The position numbers and the translations under genes were made by a program. 64,000 bases of DNA from Mucilaginibacter inviolabilis (GTDB taxonomy: Bacteria > Bacteroidota > Bacteroidia > Sphingobacteriales > Sphingobacteriaceae): the NCBI RefSeq assembly GCF_011089895.1, contig NZ_JAANAT010000002.1, forward strand, positions 744,001 to 808,000. The letters run 5' to 3'. The first letter of the stretch is position 1, and every line of letters starts with the position of its first letter. This document shows, in pieces, positions 16,848 through 25,129 of the stretch. Below the pieces are notes generated by a model, which searched no databases, had not been told where the DNA came from, and saw nothing but the letters and a program-made list of their open reading frames with translations.

Positions 16848-17540
16848 ATGAAGTTTGGAGTAGTTATATTTCCCGGGTCTAATTGTGATGAAGACATCAT
16901 ATATGTATTAGAAAAAATAATGGGTCAGCAGGTAGTTAGGTTATGGCATAAAGACCATGATTTGCAAGGCGTTGACTTTGTTGTTTTACCAGGCGGTTTT
17001 TCTTTTGGCGATTATCTTCGCTCTGGCGCGATATCCCGTTTTTCACCCATCATGCAGGAGGTTATACAATTTGCAGCAAAAGGTGGTTATGTAATGGGCA
17101 TTTGCAACGGGTTCCAGATATTGACCGAAGCCGGCCTGCTTGATGGCGCTTTATTACACAATGAAAACCGCAAGTTTATTTGCCGCAACATTTATTTAAA
17201 ACCGCAAACCACTCAATCATTACTTACCGCCCAGCTGGTACAGGATCAGGCTTATAAAATACCTATCGCTCATGGCGAGGGTAATTATTTTGCCAGTGCC
17301 GATGTAGTGAAGGCGCTTAATGATAATGACCAGGTATTGTTCAGGTACTGCGATGAGGCTGGTAACATTGTTGCCGATGCTAATCCTAACGGATCAATGG
17401 AAAACATTGCCGGTATTTGCAACGCCAACAGGAACGTATTTGGTTTAATGCCTCACCCTGAACGCGCTGCCGACAGTTTGCTGGCCAATGAAGATGGATT
17501 GGCTATTTTTGAATCTATATTATCACTAATTAAGGCCTGA
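16848..17540 (+). CDS. purQ: Phosphoribosylformylglycinamidine synthase, glutaminase subunit
   Basis: 230 residues, a class I glutamine amidotransferase. Nucleophile Cys86 in GICNGFQIL; His203 and Glu205 in MPHPERAAD complete the triad; GGFSFGDYLRSGAI is the oxyanion region. PurQ supplies ammonia from glutamine to PurL for the fourth step of purine synthesis. The free small subunit implies a separate PurL, and normally PurS, encoded elsewhere. It overlaps coaX by one base (TGATG) and heads a run of five same-strand genes. Confidence 0.95.
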   Translation: MKFGVVIFPGSNCDEDIIYVLEKIMGQQVVRLWHKDHDLQGVDFVVLPGGFSFGDYLRSGAISRFSPIMQEVIQFAAKGGYVMGICNGFQILTEAGLLDGALLHNENRKFICRNIYLKPQTTQSLLTAQLVQDQAYKIPIAHGEGNYFASADVVKALNDNDQVLFRYCDEAGNIVADANPNGSMENIAGICNANRNVFGLMPHPERAADSLLANEDGLAIFESILSLIKA

Positions 17541-18283
17541 TGACCAATTTGGTTATCGATATTGGTAATACATATACAAAAATCGCGGTTTTTAAACTGA
17601 ATGAACTGTTAGCAGTAATGCAGTTTGAAACGGTTGATCCTGATACGCTGGATAATTTTTTGAATAATTATCAGATCAACAGGGCAATAGTGTCATCAGT
17701 AAAAAAGCATGTTGAACCATGGCAAACCGGTTTAGAGGCAAAAATGCCGGTAACTTATTTCAACGCGTTAATAAACAGCGGTATACAAAACCATTATTTA
17801 ACCCCTGAAACACTTGGTACCGATCGTTTAGCAGCTGTTATAGGAGCAAGGTATACCTATCCGGCCTTAAATAGTCTGATAATTACCGGTGGTACTGCGA
17901 TAACCTATGATTACATTGATGCAGCCGGAAATTATTTTGGCGGCAGTATATCGCCAGGACTAAATATGCGTTATAAGGCTTTGAATTATTATACAGCCGG
18001 ATTGCCGCTGATTAATACAGACGCCACTTTTAATGAAACATATGGCGGCAGTACCGAAACAGCTATACGTTCGGGGGTGCAAAACGGAATAAAATATGAA
18101 CTCATGGGGTTTATTGAAAGCTATAAAGCCAACAGTCCCCAACTAAATATTGTGTTAAGCGGGGGCGACAGTATTTTTTTTGATACTCTATTGAAAAATA
18201 GCATCTTTGCCCCCTATATTAAAATTGAACCTTATTTGGTTTTAAAAGGATTAAACGCAGCTATACAAAAGCATAATGATTAA
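17540..18283 (+). CDS. coaX: Type III pantothenate kinase
   Basis: 247 residues, ASKHA-fold kinase. Phosphate-binding DIGNTYTK at residues 7-14, GTDRLAAVIGA at 93-103 and GGTAITYDYID at about 117-127 are the CoaX signatures. It phosphorylates pantothenate, the first step of coenzyme A synthesis, with little feedback by CoA. It overlaps purQ by 1 nt and the following outer-membrane protein gene by 8 nt, so translation is coupled on both sides. Confidence 0.95.
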   Translation: MTNLVIDIGNTYTKIAVFKLNELLAVMQFETVDPDTLDNFLNNYQINRAIVSSVKKHVEPWQTGLEAKMPVTYFNALINSGIQNHYLTPETLGTDRLAAVIGARYTYPALNSLIITGGTAITYDYIDAAGNYFGGSISPGLNMRYKALNYYTAGLPLINTDATFNETYGGSTETAIRSGVQNGIKYELMGFIESYKANSPQLNIVLSGGDSIFFDTLLKNSIFAPYIKIEPYLVLKGLNAAIQKHND

Positions 18284-19616
18284 ATATACCAGGTTTCTTA
18301 TAACACTTTTATTGGCTGTTAGTTCGTTTGCAGCATTTGCACAATCAACGGCTACCACCAGCTCTCCATACTCCAGATATGGTATAGGCGATATTGATCC
18401 GCAGTTAATGCCCCAAAATATAGCTATGGGTGGTATTGGTGTGGCCACTAACAGAATAAGTTTGTTTAACAATATCAATATAGTAAACCCGGCTTCTTAC
18501 GGTGCTATCAATCTTACTACTATTGATATAGGTATTTACAGTAATTTTTTAACTCTGAGCCAGGCGGGTTCTGCCAGTCAGAAAAACAGTAACTTCAGGT
18601 TGAGCCATGTGGCTTTTGCTATACCGGTAACCAAACGTTCGGCCTTAAGCTTTGGTTTGGTACCTTACAGCGAGCGTGGTTACAATTATAAAAACACGGT
18701 TAAAGGAAACGGCGCCATACCTGCCGATACCAACCTTACCAATTATACATACAGTGGCGATGGCGGTTTATCAAAAGCATATTTTGGTTATGGTTTTGGT
18801 ATAGGTAAACACCTGTTAATTGGTGCTAACGTATCTTACATTTTTGGTACCTTAAAAGATATCAGTACTACAGAAATAAACACCAATGTTAACGGAACAA
18901 TAGTGCCGCTTCCGGGTACAACCAACTCAAAAATCGAATCGAGCAATTCCATAGCCGGGTTGAATTACGATTACGGTGTACAATATTCTGTTGATTTTTC
19001 TGATACTAAACACCTTACCTTTGGGTACTCAGGTTCATTAAATTCCAAACTCAATTCTACCAGTAGTTTTATTGTAAGCCAGTATTTTAACGATAACAGT
19101 GGTAATGAAGATATTCCGCTGGATAGCGTGATCAATAAGCAAAGTGCTAAAACCAAAATAAAACTTCCGCTAACCAACCGGTTTGGTATATCGTTCCAAA
19201 ATGATGGCAAGTTCCTGGTAGGCGCTGATTATACCATGAGTAAATGGTCGCAGCTATCTATTGGCGGCGTAAATCAGGGATTACAGGATAGCCGTACGTT
19301 TAACATCGGTGGTCAGTATACTCCAAACATTGCTACCTTACGTAACTATCTGGCTTCTGTTGATTACCGTTTAGGGGCTCTGTACGATGAAACTTATATG
19401 GTGGTTAATAATACCAGAATTAAGCGTTATGCCGTTACTGCTGGTGTAGGTATGCCATTAAGGCCTAACAACGGTAGTTTCTACAAAATCAATATTTCTG
19501 CCGAAGTAGGCAGAAGAGGTTCTCTGGTAAACGGCCTGGTGCGCGAAAATTACGTAAATATCCATTTGGGCTTCACCCTGAATGACAGGTGGTTCCAGAA
19601 ATATAAATTTGATTAA
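18276..19616 (+). CDS. Outer-membrane beta-barrel protein, FadL/PorV-like
   Basis: 446 residues. Signal peptide about 1-22 (FLITLLLAVSSFAAFAQ). The mature start SPYSRYGIGD and the MAMGG-like stretch NIAMGGIGVATNR resemble the FadL/PorV class that begins with a conserved turn. The rest is alternating-hydrophobic strands ending in an aromatic strand (LGFTLNDRWFQKYKF), typical of a 14-stranded barrel. It sits next to lptC and a PpiD-like foldase, a common Bacteroidota arrangement. Transport substrate unknown; a role in outer-membrane assembly is an inference from the neighbours. Confidence 0.75.
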   Translation: MIKYTRFLITLLLAVSSFAAFAQSTATTSSPYSRYGIGDIDPQLMPQNIAMGGIGVATNRISLFNNINIVNPASYGAINLTTIDIGIYSNFLTLSQAGSASQKNSNFRLSHVAFAIPVTKRSALSFGLVPYSERGYNYKNTVKGNGAIPADTNLTNYTYSGDGGLSKAYFGYGFGIGKHLLIGANVSYIFGTLKDISTTEINTNVNGTIVPLPGTTNSKIESSNSIAGLNYDYGVQYSVDFSDTKHLTFGYSGSLNSKLNSTSSFIVSQYFNDNSGNEDIPLDSVINKQSAKTKIKLPLTNRFGISFQNDGKFLVGADYTMSKWSQLSIGGVNQGLQDSRTFNIGGQYTPNIATLRNYLASVDYRLGALYDETYMVVNNTRIKRYAVTAGVGMPLRPNNGSFYKINISAEVGRRGSLVNGLVRENYVNIHLGFTLNDRWFQKYKFD

Positions 19617-19627
19617 TCTTAGTATTA

Positions 19628-19768
19628 AGATATCAGATGTGAGATATGAGACATGAGATAAAGGCATTATTTGACCACGTAAAGGTTAAATACAAAGCAT
19701 CAGATATCAGGATATTTTTGTCCCGTACAATCTTCTGTCTAACATCTCATATCTCATATCTCATATCT
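19628..19768. repeat. Family B palindrome B1, overlapping the lptC 5' end
   Basis: Left arm 19628-19659 (words GAGATATGAGA) and right arm 19737-19768 (ATCTCATATCTCATATCTC) pair at 26 of 32 positions. The annotated lptC ATG (19646) lies inside the left arm, and the right arm is translated as LptC residues 31-41, the beginning of its signal-peptide core. Confidence 0.85.
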
Positions 19769-20314
19769 ATACTATTGCTTGTATTTTTCCTATCATCCTG
19801 TGTAAACGATTTGAATAAGGTTAAAGAGATTTCTTCAAACGAGGTAGGCACCATCGTAGAGCCTACCACAGGTGTTGATCTCATTATGAGCGACTCGGCA
19901 AAAGTAACCATACATCTGACCGCACCTTTAATATTACAGTACAACCCACAGAATCCTAAAACTACTTATAAAGTAGCGCCTAAAGGGATTAAGATAATTC
20001 ATTACGACAAGTTGACCCAAAAACAGGATGGTACCATTATTGCCGATACCGGTATACTGCATGCGGGCGAAAAACTTTACGAGTTTCGCAAAAATGTAGT
20101 GGCCACCAATGCCCAGGGCGATGTTTACAAATCAGACGAGTTGTTTTGGAATTCGGCAACTAAAAAGGTATACTCTCACAAAAATGTAGAGGTTTTTATG
20201 AAAAGCGGGAATGTGATGAATGGAGATGACTTTGAGAGTGATGATACCTTTTTGCACCCCTCTCTTAGGAAAAGTACAGGAGTATTTCATGTAGATGAAA
20301 ATGGCGCTCAGTAA
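19646..20314 (+). CDS. lptC: LPS export protein LptC (lipoprotein form)
   Basis: 222 residues from ATG 19646. A hydrophobic stretch at about 38-50 ends in the lipobox LSSC (Cys52), then an OstA-like LptC domain: TTGVDLIMSDSAKVTIHLTAP, GIKIIHYDKLTQKQDGTIIA and a C-terminal WNSATKKVYSHKNVEVFM. LptC carries LPS from LptBFG to LptA in the periplasm; Bacteroidota forms are often lipoproteins. The first 30 residues are an unusual hydrophilic lead. TTG at 19718 would give a compact signal peptide (MSRTIFCLTSH...) and may be the real start. Either way the signal peptide is partly encoded by repeat B1. Confidence 0.85.
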   Translation: MRHEIKALFDHVKVKYKASDIRIFLSRTIFCLTSHISYLISILLLVFFLSSCVNDLNKVKEISSNEVGTIVEPTTGVDLIMSDSAKVTIHLTAPLILQYNPQNPKTTYKVAPKGIKIIHYDKLTQKQDGTIIADTGILHAGEKLYEFRKNVVATNAQGDVYKSDELFWNSATKKVYSHKNVEVFMKSGNVMNGDDFESDDTFLHPSLRKSTGVFHVDENGAQ

Positions 20315-20324
20315 CTGAATAAGT

Positions 20325-20404
20325 TAAAATTCAAAAGTAAAAATCCAAGACCCCAAAAACGTGTTTGGGTAGGATTTTTTGACTTTTGACTTTTGAATTA
20401 TTTT
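20325..20404. repeat. Family I word palindrome
   Basis: Left arm about 20325-20352 (AAAATTCAAAAGTAAAAATCC) and right arm about 20372-20404 (GGATTTTTTGACTTTTGACT, then TTTGAATT) pair across about 20 nt. It follows the lptC stop by 11 nt. The remaining 150 nt to the foldase gene contain only a weak TATCTTGC box near 20430. Confidence 0.75.
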
Positions 20405-20558
20405 GTGTTATAGAATTTTACTAAAAATTGTATCTTGCGCCCTCTTTTGAGCAATAGAAACCGTTGTGAGTTGTCCTCTGGGAAAATAGATTAACGTATA
20501 ATAGTTTCATTTTGTTTAAAGAATAAGTTACTATAAAGAAAATAATTATAAAAAGTAT

Positions 20559-22676
20559 ATGGGTATAATGGGTTATTTGCGCGACCGGATGGGGAAAATT
20601 GTTGCCATCCTTATTGGTTTAGCGCTCCTTGCTTTTATTGTAAGTGAGGTTGTAAGGTCAGGCGGCTCTTTTTTCAGAGACGATAATAACGAACTTGCCG
20701 TAGTGAACGGTGAAAAAGTGCCTTACGATGAGTTTCAAAAAAAATTGGATCAAAATAGTGCCCAGTTTAAACAGTCTGGGCAGGCTATTTCTCCACAGAT
20801 CACCAGTTACATACAGGAAACTACCTGGAACCAGGTATTAAGCCAGATGCTGATGAACAAGGAGATTGAAAAATTAGGTATTGTAGTAGGTACCGACGAA
20901 AGTACATCTATGGTTAATGGTAATAGCCCTGATCCGCAGATTGCCCGTCAGTTCTCTGATCAGCAAACAGGCCAGTTTGACCGTAACAAGTTAAACCAGT
21001 TTTTGAGCTATTTGCAATCGCCAAAGGCTGATCCGAATCAAAAACAAGCGTGGGCTGATTTCTTGACCCAACTGATAGAAGCAAAAAAAGCCACTAAGTA
21101 TATGGCTTTGGTTACCAACGGTCTGTACGTAAACTCGCTGGATGCAAAAGATGATTATGAAGCCAAAAACAAACTGGTGAATTTTAAATATGCCACATTG
21201 GATTATGCTTCTATCCCTGATGCTAAAGTTACCTTAACCGACGAGGATTATAGTACATACTATAACGCGCATAAAGGCCAGTTCAAAAACCCGCAGGATG
21301 TACGTTCATTTGAGTATGTAAGCTTTAACGCGGCACCTTCAAAAGAAGATAGCGTTGCTATAAAGGCACAAGTTGATAAGCTGGCTGAGGCTTTTAAAAC
21401 CAGCACCAATGATTCGCTTTTTGTACAGATCAATTCTGAAACAAAAACACCTGTCAGCTTCCAGAAAAAAGGCGGCCTGGAGCCAAAATTGGATTCGGTG
21501 ATGTTTAACGCATCCAAAGGTTTTGTGTATGGCCCTTATATTTCAAACGGCAGCTACAAACTGGCTAAGTTAACAGACGAAAAAACAACTTTCGATTCGG
21601 TAAGAACGCGTCATATATTAATTAACCCGGCTACTGAAGGTGGTGTGGAAAAAGCAATTGCTAAAGCAGATTCTATCAAGAAGCTGATCCAGGGTGGTAA
21701 ATCATTTGCCGATCTGGCTGCTACTTTCTCTGTTGATAAAGGTAGTGGGTCTAAAGGCGGTGAGATACCTTCATTTGATGTGAATGGTGCCATGGGTGGC
21801 GGTCAGGGTCAAATCACACCTGAGTATACCAATGCTGCTTTTAAAGCGGGTAAAGGCGATCTGATTGTGGTTACTTCACAATTTGGTGTACACCTGATCC
21901 AGGTTGAAGATCAAAAAGGATCTGTAAAAGTGGTAAAAGTTGCTGTTGTTGATAAGCCAATCACCGCGAGCAGCAAAACTCAAACCGTAGCATACAGCCA
22001 TGCACAACAGTTTTTAGGTAACCTTACCAAGGATAACTTTGATGCTGAGGTGAAAAAGGAAGGCTTGAAAAAGAGCGTTGCTGAAGATTTTACAGGTGTA
22101 GCCGCCAGCTTACCTGGTCTGGATAATGCACGCGACATCGTAAGATGGGCGTACAAAGCCGAAAAAGGCGATATCACTGATAAAGTATTTACTGTAGGCG
22201 ATCAGTATGTGGTAACCCGCTTAACCGAAATTAAACCTAAAGGCATCCTGTCTTTAGATGCGGTTAAAAAACAAATTGAACCGGCTGTACGCAATGAAGT
22301 GAAGGCTAAGCAACTGGCTGAGAAATTCCAGGGCGCTACAAGCATCGATCAGGCTGCTCAAAAGGCAGGTGTTAAGGTTGTTCCTGTTCAAAACGTAGTT
22401 TTTGCCAACCCTATTATCCCAGGCGCTTCATTGGAGTATAAAGTGATCGGTTCTATTTTTGGTTCAAAATTAAACACACTTTCTAAACCGATTAACGGCC
22501 AGCAAGGTGTTTATGTATACGTTGTAGATAGTTTCACTAATCCTCCGGCACTTACCAATAACGTAAGAGAGAAACAACAGATAGCCCAGGCGTTAATGCA
22601 ACGTGCGGCAGGTCAGGTACTGGATGCCTTGAAAGATAATGCAATTGTAAAAGATAACAGGGCTAAACTGTTATAA
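20559..22676 (+). CDS. PpiD-like peptidyl-prolyl isomerase/foldase
   Basis: 705 residues. An N-terminal membrane anchor at about 13-31 (KIVAILIGLALLAFIVSEV) is followed by a SurA-type N-domain (VVNGEKVPYDEFQKKLD), a long helical region, and a PpiC parvulin domain at about 346-450 (VRTRHILINP, GKSFADLAATFSVDKGS, GVHLIQVED). Like PpiD, it is held on the periplasmic face of the inner membrane and chaperones exported outer-membrane proteins. ATG 20559 is chosen; Met4 is an alternative. It follows lptC and the barrel gene and is closed by a strong terminator. Confidence 0.88.
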   Translation: MGIMGYLRDRMGKIVAILIGLALLAFIVSEVVRSGGSFFRDDNNELAVVNGEKVPYDEFQKKLDQNSAQFKQSGQAISPQITSYIQETTWNQVLSQMLMNKEIEKLGIVVGTDESTSMVNGNSPDPQIARQFSDQQTGQFDRNKLNQFLSYLQSPKADPNQKQAWADFLTQLIEAKKATKYMALVTNGLYVNSLDAKDDYEAKNKLVNFKYATLDYASIPDAKVTLTDEDYSTYYNAHKGQFKNPQDVRSFEYVSFNAAPSKEDSVAIKAQVDKLAEAFKTSTNDSLFVQINSETKTPVSFQKKGGLEPKLDSVMFNASKGFVYGPYISNGSYKLAKLTDEKTTFDSVRTRHILINPATEGGVEKAIAKADSIKKLIQGGKSFADLAATFSVDKGSGSKGGEIPSFDVNGAMGGGQGQITPEYTNAAFKAGKGDLIVVTSQFGVHLIQVEDQKGSVKVVKVAVVDKPITASSKTQTVAYSHAQQFLGNLTKDNFDAEVKKEGLKKSVAEDFTGVAASLPGLDNARDIVRWAYKAEKGDITDKVFTVGDQYVVTRLTEIKPKGILSLDAVKKQIEPAVRNEVKAKQLAEKFQGATSIDQAAQKAGVKVVPVQNVVFANPIIPGASLEYKVIGSIFGSKLNTLSKPINGQQGVYVYVVDSFTNPPALTNNVREKQQIAQALMQRAAGQVLDALKDNAIVKDNRAKLL

Positions 22677-22698
22677 GAAAATTTTAAAGTAATTTTGT

Positions 22699-22738
22699 AT
22701 CCGGGATTAGCCACAGTGCTGTTCCCGGATTTTTTATT
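22699..22738 (+). terminator. Intrinsic terminator after the PpiD-like gene
   Basis: ATCCGGGA (22699-22706) pairs perfectly with TCCCGGAT (22723-22730), followed at once by TTTTTATTT. It lies 22 nt after the stop codon at 22676 and closes the purQ-to-foldase run. Confidence 0.85.
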
Positions 22739-22837
22739 TAGTTCATTTGTCCACTGGGTCATTAGTTCATTGGTGCAGAGTTGATAACTTTGCAAAACCA
22801 TTTTGCTAAGACCAATGAACTAATAAACTAATGAACA
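22739..22837. repeat. Family G word palindrome
   Basis: Left arm 22739-22774 contains TTAGTTCATTGG and TAGTTCATTTG. Right arm 22811-22837 is the complement (ACCAATGAACTAATAAACTA and on). The last word of the right arm contains an in-frame ATG (22831) upstream of the likely DUF2480 start. Confidence 0.8.
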
Positions 22838-22842
22838 AAACC

Positions 22843-23358
22843 ATGGATATACAGGAAAATATAGTGAATAAAGTAGCGCAAAGTGGCTTAGTCACTTTGG
22901 ATCCGGCTGCTTTTTATCCCGCAGGTGACCGTATTATTTATGATATTAAGGATAATCTGTTCCACGGTTTGATGCTGCGCGAAAAAGATTTCAGGGAATT
23001 TATCAAAGAGCACGACTGGGCTCAGTATACCGGTAAAAATGTAGGTATCACCTGCACCGCAGATGCTATTGTACCTGCATGGGCCTATATGCTTTTGGCT
23101 AACCGCATGGCTCCATACGCCCGGGAAATTGTTTTTGGTGATGAAGCTGTTTTAGAAACTGTATTGTTTGAAAAAGAAATAGCCAAGGCCGATTTTGAGC
23201 AATATCGCGATCAGCGTATTGTATTAAAAGGTTGTGGTGATACTGAAGTACCTGTTTCGGCCTATGTGGAGCTAACTAAAAAGCTAACCCCTATAGTAAA
23301 AAGCCTGATGTTCGGGGAGCCCTGTTCAACCGTACCTATCTATAAGCGAAAAGATTAA
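22843..23358 (+). CDS. DUF2480 family protein
   Basis: 171 residues from ATG 22843 (MDIQENIVNKVAQSGLVTLD). An upstream in-frame ATG at 22831 lies in the arm of repeat G and would add MNKT. The protein is soluble and matches the DUF2480 family of Bacteroidota over its full length (LMLREKDFREFIKEHDW, PAWAYMLLANRMAPYA, VLKGCGDTEVPVSAYVELT, SLMFGEPCSTVPIYKRK). Function unknown; the two cysteines near the C-terminal third (GCGD, EPCST) could bind metal, which is speculative. Confidence 0.82.
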   Translation: MDIQENIVNKVAQSGLVTLDPAAFYPAGDRIIYDIKDNLFHGLMLREKDFREFIKEHDWAQYTGKNVGITCTADAIVPAWAYMLLANRMAPYAREIVFGDEAVLETVLFEKEIAKADFEQYRDQRIVLKGCGDTEVPVSAYVELTKKLTPIVKSLMFGEPCSTVPIYKRKD

Positions 23359-23363
23359 TTTTA

Positions 23364-23452
23364 GTATCAAGTAGCTAGTATCAAGTATCAAGATTTCTTG
23401 CGAGCAGTAGTTGTCCTAAGAGTCTTGATACTTGATACTAGCTACTTGATAC
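23364..23452. repeat. Family A word palindrome, copy A4
   Basis: Left arm 23364-23393 and right arm 23422-23452 pair perfectly over 30 bp with a 28-nt loop. The left arm begins 5 nt after the DUF2480 stop codon. This is the best-paired family A copy. Confidence 0.9.
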
Positions 23453-23560
23453 TCCTCCACACAATAAAAGCGCAATTAAACCATTTATAGTAAAGCTTTG
23501 TCATATCTTCGGCCCGTTATTTGCCGGTGGGTATAATGATATAAGAAGCAATTGCTGTTG

Positions 23561-24340
23561 ATGAGAAAATCCCTTTTTTATACCGTGCTATTCATTTTAT
23601 GGGGTAGCAAAGTTTTTTCGCAGGAACTAACAAAAATCAGCGAACCTGTTTTTAAAGTAGGCGAAAAGCTAAGCTATAAAATGAAGTATGGTGTATTTAC
23701 AGCTGCTGAAGCTGATATCCGGGTGGAGGCCAGTGATAAAAAGCTCGACGGCCCTGCCTTTCATTTAATAGCAGAGGGTAAAACAGCAGGCTCCTTTGAT
23801 TTTTTTTATAAAGTGCGTAATAAGTACGAATCATATGTAGATCAAAATACTCTGATGCCCTATTTTTATACCGAGAACCGGCGCGAAGGGAAATGGAAAC
23901 ATACCGATAACGTGACCTTTGATCACAAAGATGGTAAAGTAAAGGCCGATAAGGGAGTATTTGCATTTAAGGGACAAACATTTGATTTTGTATCAGCCTA
24001 TTATTTTGCCCGTACTATTGATGTTTCTAAAATGAAAGTGGGAGAGAAGTTTGAGCTGCAGTATTTCCTGGAAGATGGTTTTCATACCATGGGCATCACT
24101 TATGTAGGTACCGAAGTAGTTAGTTGTTCGATGGGGAAATTCAACTGTCTTAAATTTAATCCAACAATCATTCCTGGTCGTATTTTCAGAAAGGATAGTA
24201 AGTTGTACCTTTGGATAACCAATGACGGCAACAGGATACCTGTAAAGGCGCATGTGGAAGTTATACTGGGCAGTGTTACCATGGATTTGCAGGCGGCAAG
24301 CGGCTTGAAGTATCCTTTGAACCCTATAAAAAATAATTAA
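23561..24340 (+). CDS. DUF3108 domain protein, exported
   Basis: 259 residues from ATG 23561 (TTG codons just before it are in frame but unlikely starts). Signal peptide about 1-20 (FYTVLFILWGSKVFSQ). The mature part follows the DUF3108 pattern: VGEKLSYKMKYGVFTAAEADI, LIAEGKTAGSFDFFYKVRN, MPYFYTENRREGKWK and LKFNPTIIPGRIFRKDSKL, a beta-rich lipocalin-like periplasmic domain. Function unknown. It is 6 nt before the DUF3109 gene, so both share a transcript. Confidence 0.82.
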   Translation: MRKSLFYTVLFILWGSKVFSQELTKISEPVFKVGEKLSYKMKYGVFTAAEADIRVEASDKKLDGPAFHLIAEGKTAGSFDFFYKVRNKYESYVDQNTLMPYFYTENRREGKWKHTDNVTFDHKDGKVKADKGVFAFKGQTFDFVSAYYFARTIDVSKMKVGEKFELQYFLEDGFHTMGITYVGTEVVSCSMGKFNCLKFNPTIIPGRIFRKDSKLYLWITNDGNRIPVKAHVEVILGSVTMDLQAASGLKYPLNPIKNN

Positions 24341-24346
24341 AAGAAT

Positions 24347-24910
24347 ATGATTGAGGTTGGTCATGTATTGGTGCATGAGGATGTGGTGAAAGAAAATTTT
24401 GTTTGTAACCTTAACAAGTGTAAAGGCGCTTGTTGTTTAGAGGGCGATTCGGGTGCGCCTTTAAATGCCGATGAGCTTGATATTTTAAAGGAAATATATC
24501 CTAAAGTAAAACCCTATCTTACCGAAAAAGGAATCAAAACCATTGAAAAGGTAGGCACTTATGTGAAAGATTTTGAAGGTGATTATACCACGCCTTGCGT
24601 TGATGTAAATAAAGAATGCGCTTACGTAATATGGGAAAACGGTGTTACTAAATGCGGCATCGAGAAAGCTTATGAGCAGGGCGCTATCAGCTGGAAGAAA
24701 CCTATCTCCTGTCATTTATACCCTATCCGCATAACCGCGTATCCTGAGTTTGACGTGTTGAATTATGATCGCTGGAGCATTTGCAGTCCGGCATGTTCAT
24801 TCGGTGATGAACTTAAAGTACGTGTGCACGAATTTTTAAAAGATCCCCTGATACGCAAATACGGAAAAGATTGGTACCAGGAACTGGAAAATGAAGTATC
24901 AGGTATATAA
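24347..24910 (+). CDS. DUF3109 family cysteine-rich protein
   Basis: 187 residues, cytoplasmic. Many conserved cysteines: FVCNLNKCKGACC (20, 25, 29, 30), TTPCVDVNKECAY, TKCGIEKAYEQG, PISCHLYPIRI and SICSPACSFGDE. This set matches DUF3109, related to the YkgJ-type iron/zinc-chelating cysteine clusters, so a bound metal or Fe-S centre is probable. Function unknown. It follows the DUF3108 gene by 6 nt. Confidence 0.85.
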   Translation: MIEVGHVLVHEDVVKENFVCNLNKCKGACCLEGDSGAPLNADELDILKEIYPKVKPYLTEKGIKTIEKVGTYVKDFEGDYTTPCVDVNKECAYVIWENGVTKCGIEKAYEQGAISWKKPISCHLYPIRITAYPEFDVLNYDRWSICSPACSFGDELKVRVHEFLKDPLIRKYGKDWYQELENEVSGI

Positions 24911-25078
24911 GGGAGCAAGGATTTTTGGAGCATGGAGCAAGGATTTTTGGAATAAGAATAATAGATAATCGCTATCTTTTATTCCAACGGTATTTGTTCT
25001 GTCATTGCTCCTTATTCTCCAGATCTTTGTTCTAAAAATCCTTACTCCAAAAATCCTTGTTCCAAAAATCTTAATTCT
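24911..25078. repeat. Family C word palindrome, copy C2
   Basis: Left arm 24912-24953 has two tandem units of GGAGCAAGGATTTTTGG. The right arm (about 25021-25078) has three complementary units of CCAAAAATCCTTGTT type. The loop of about 65 nt contains a partial third word (CATTGCTCCTTATTCTCC). It starts right at the DUF3109 stop codon. Confidence 0.85.
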
Positions 25079-25129
25079 CATTGTTTTTGGATAATATTGT
25101 AACTTATAAGTCATATCCAATAAACACTT

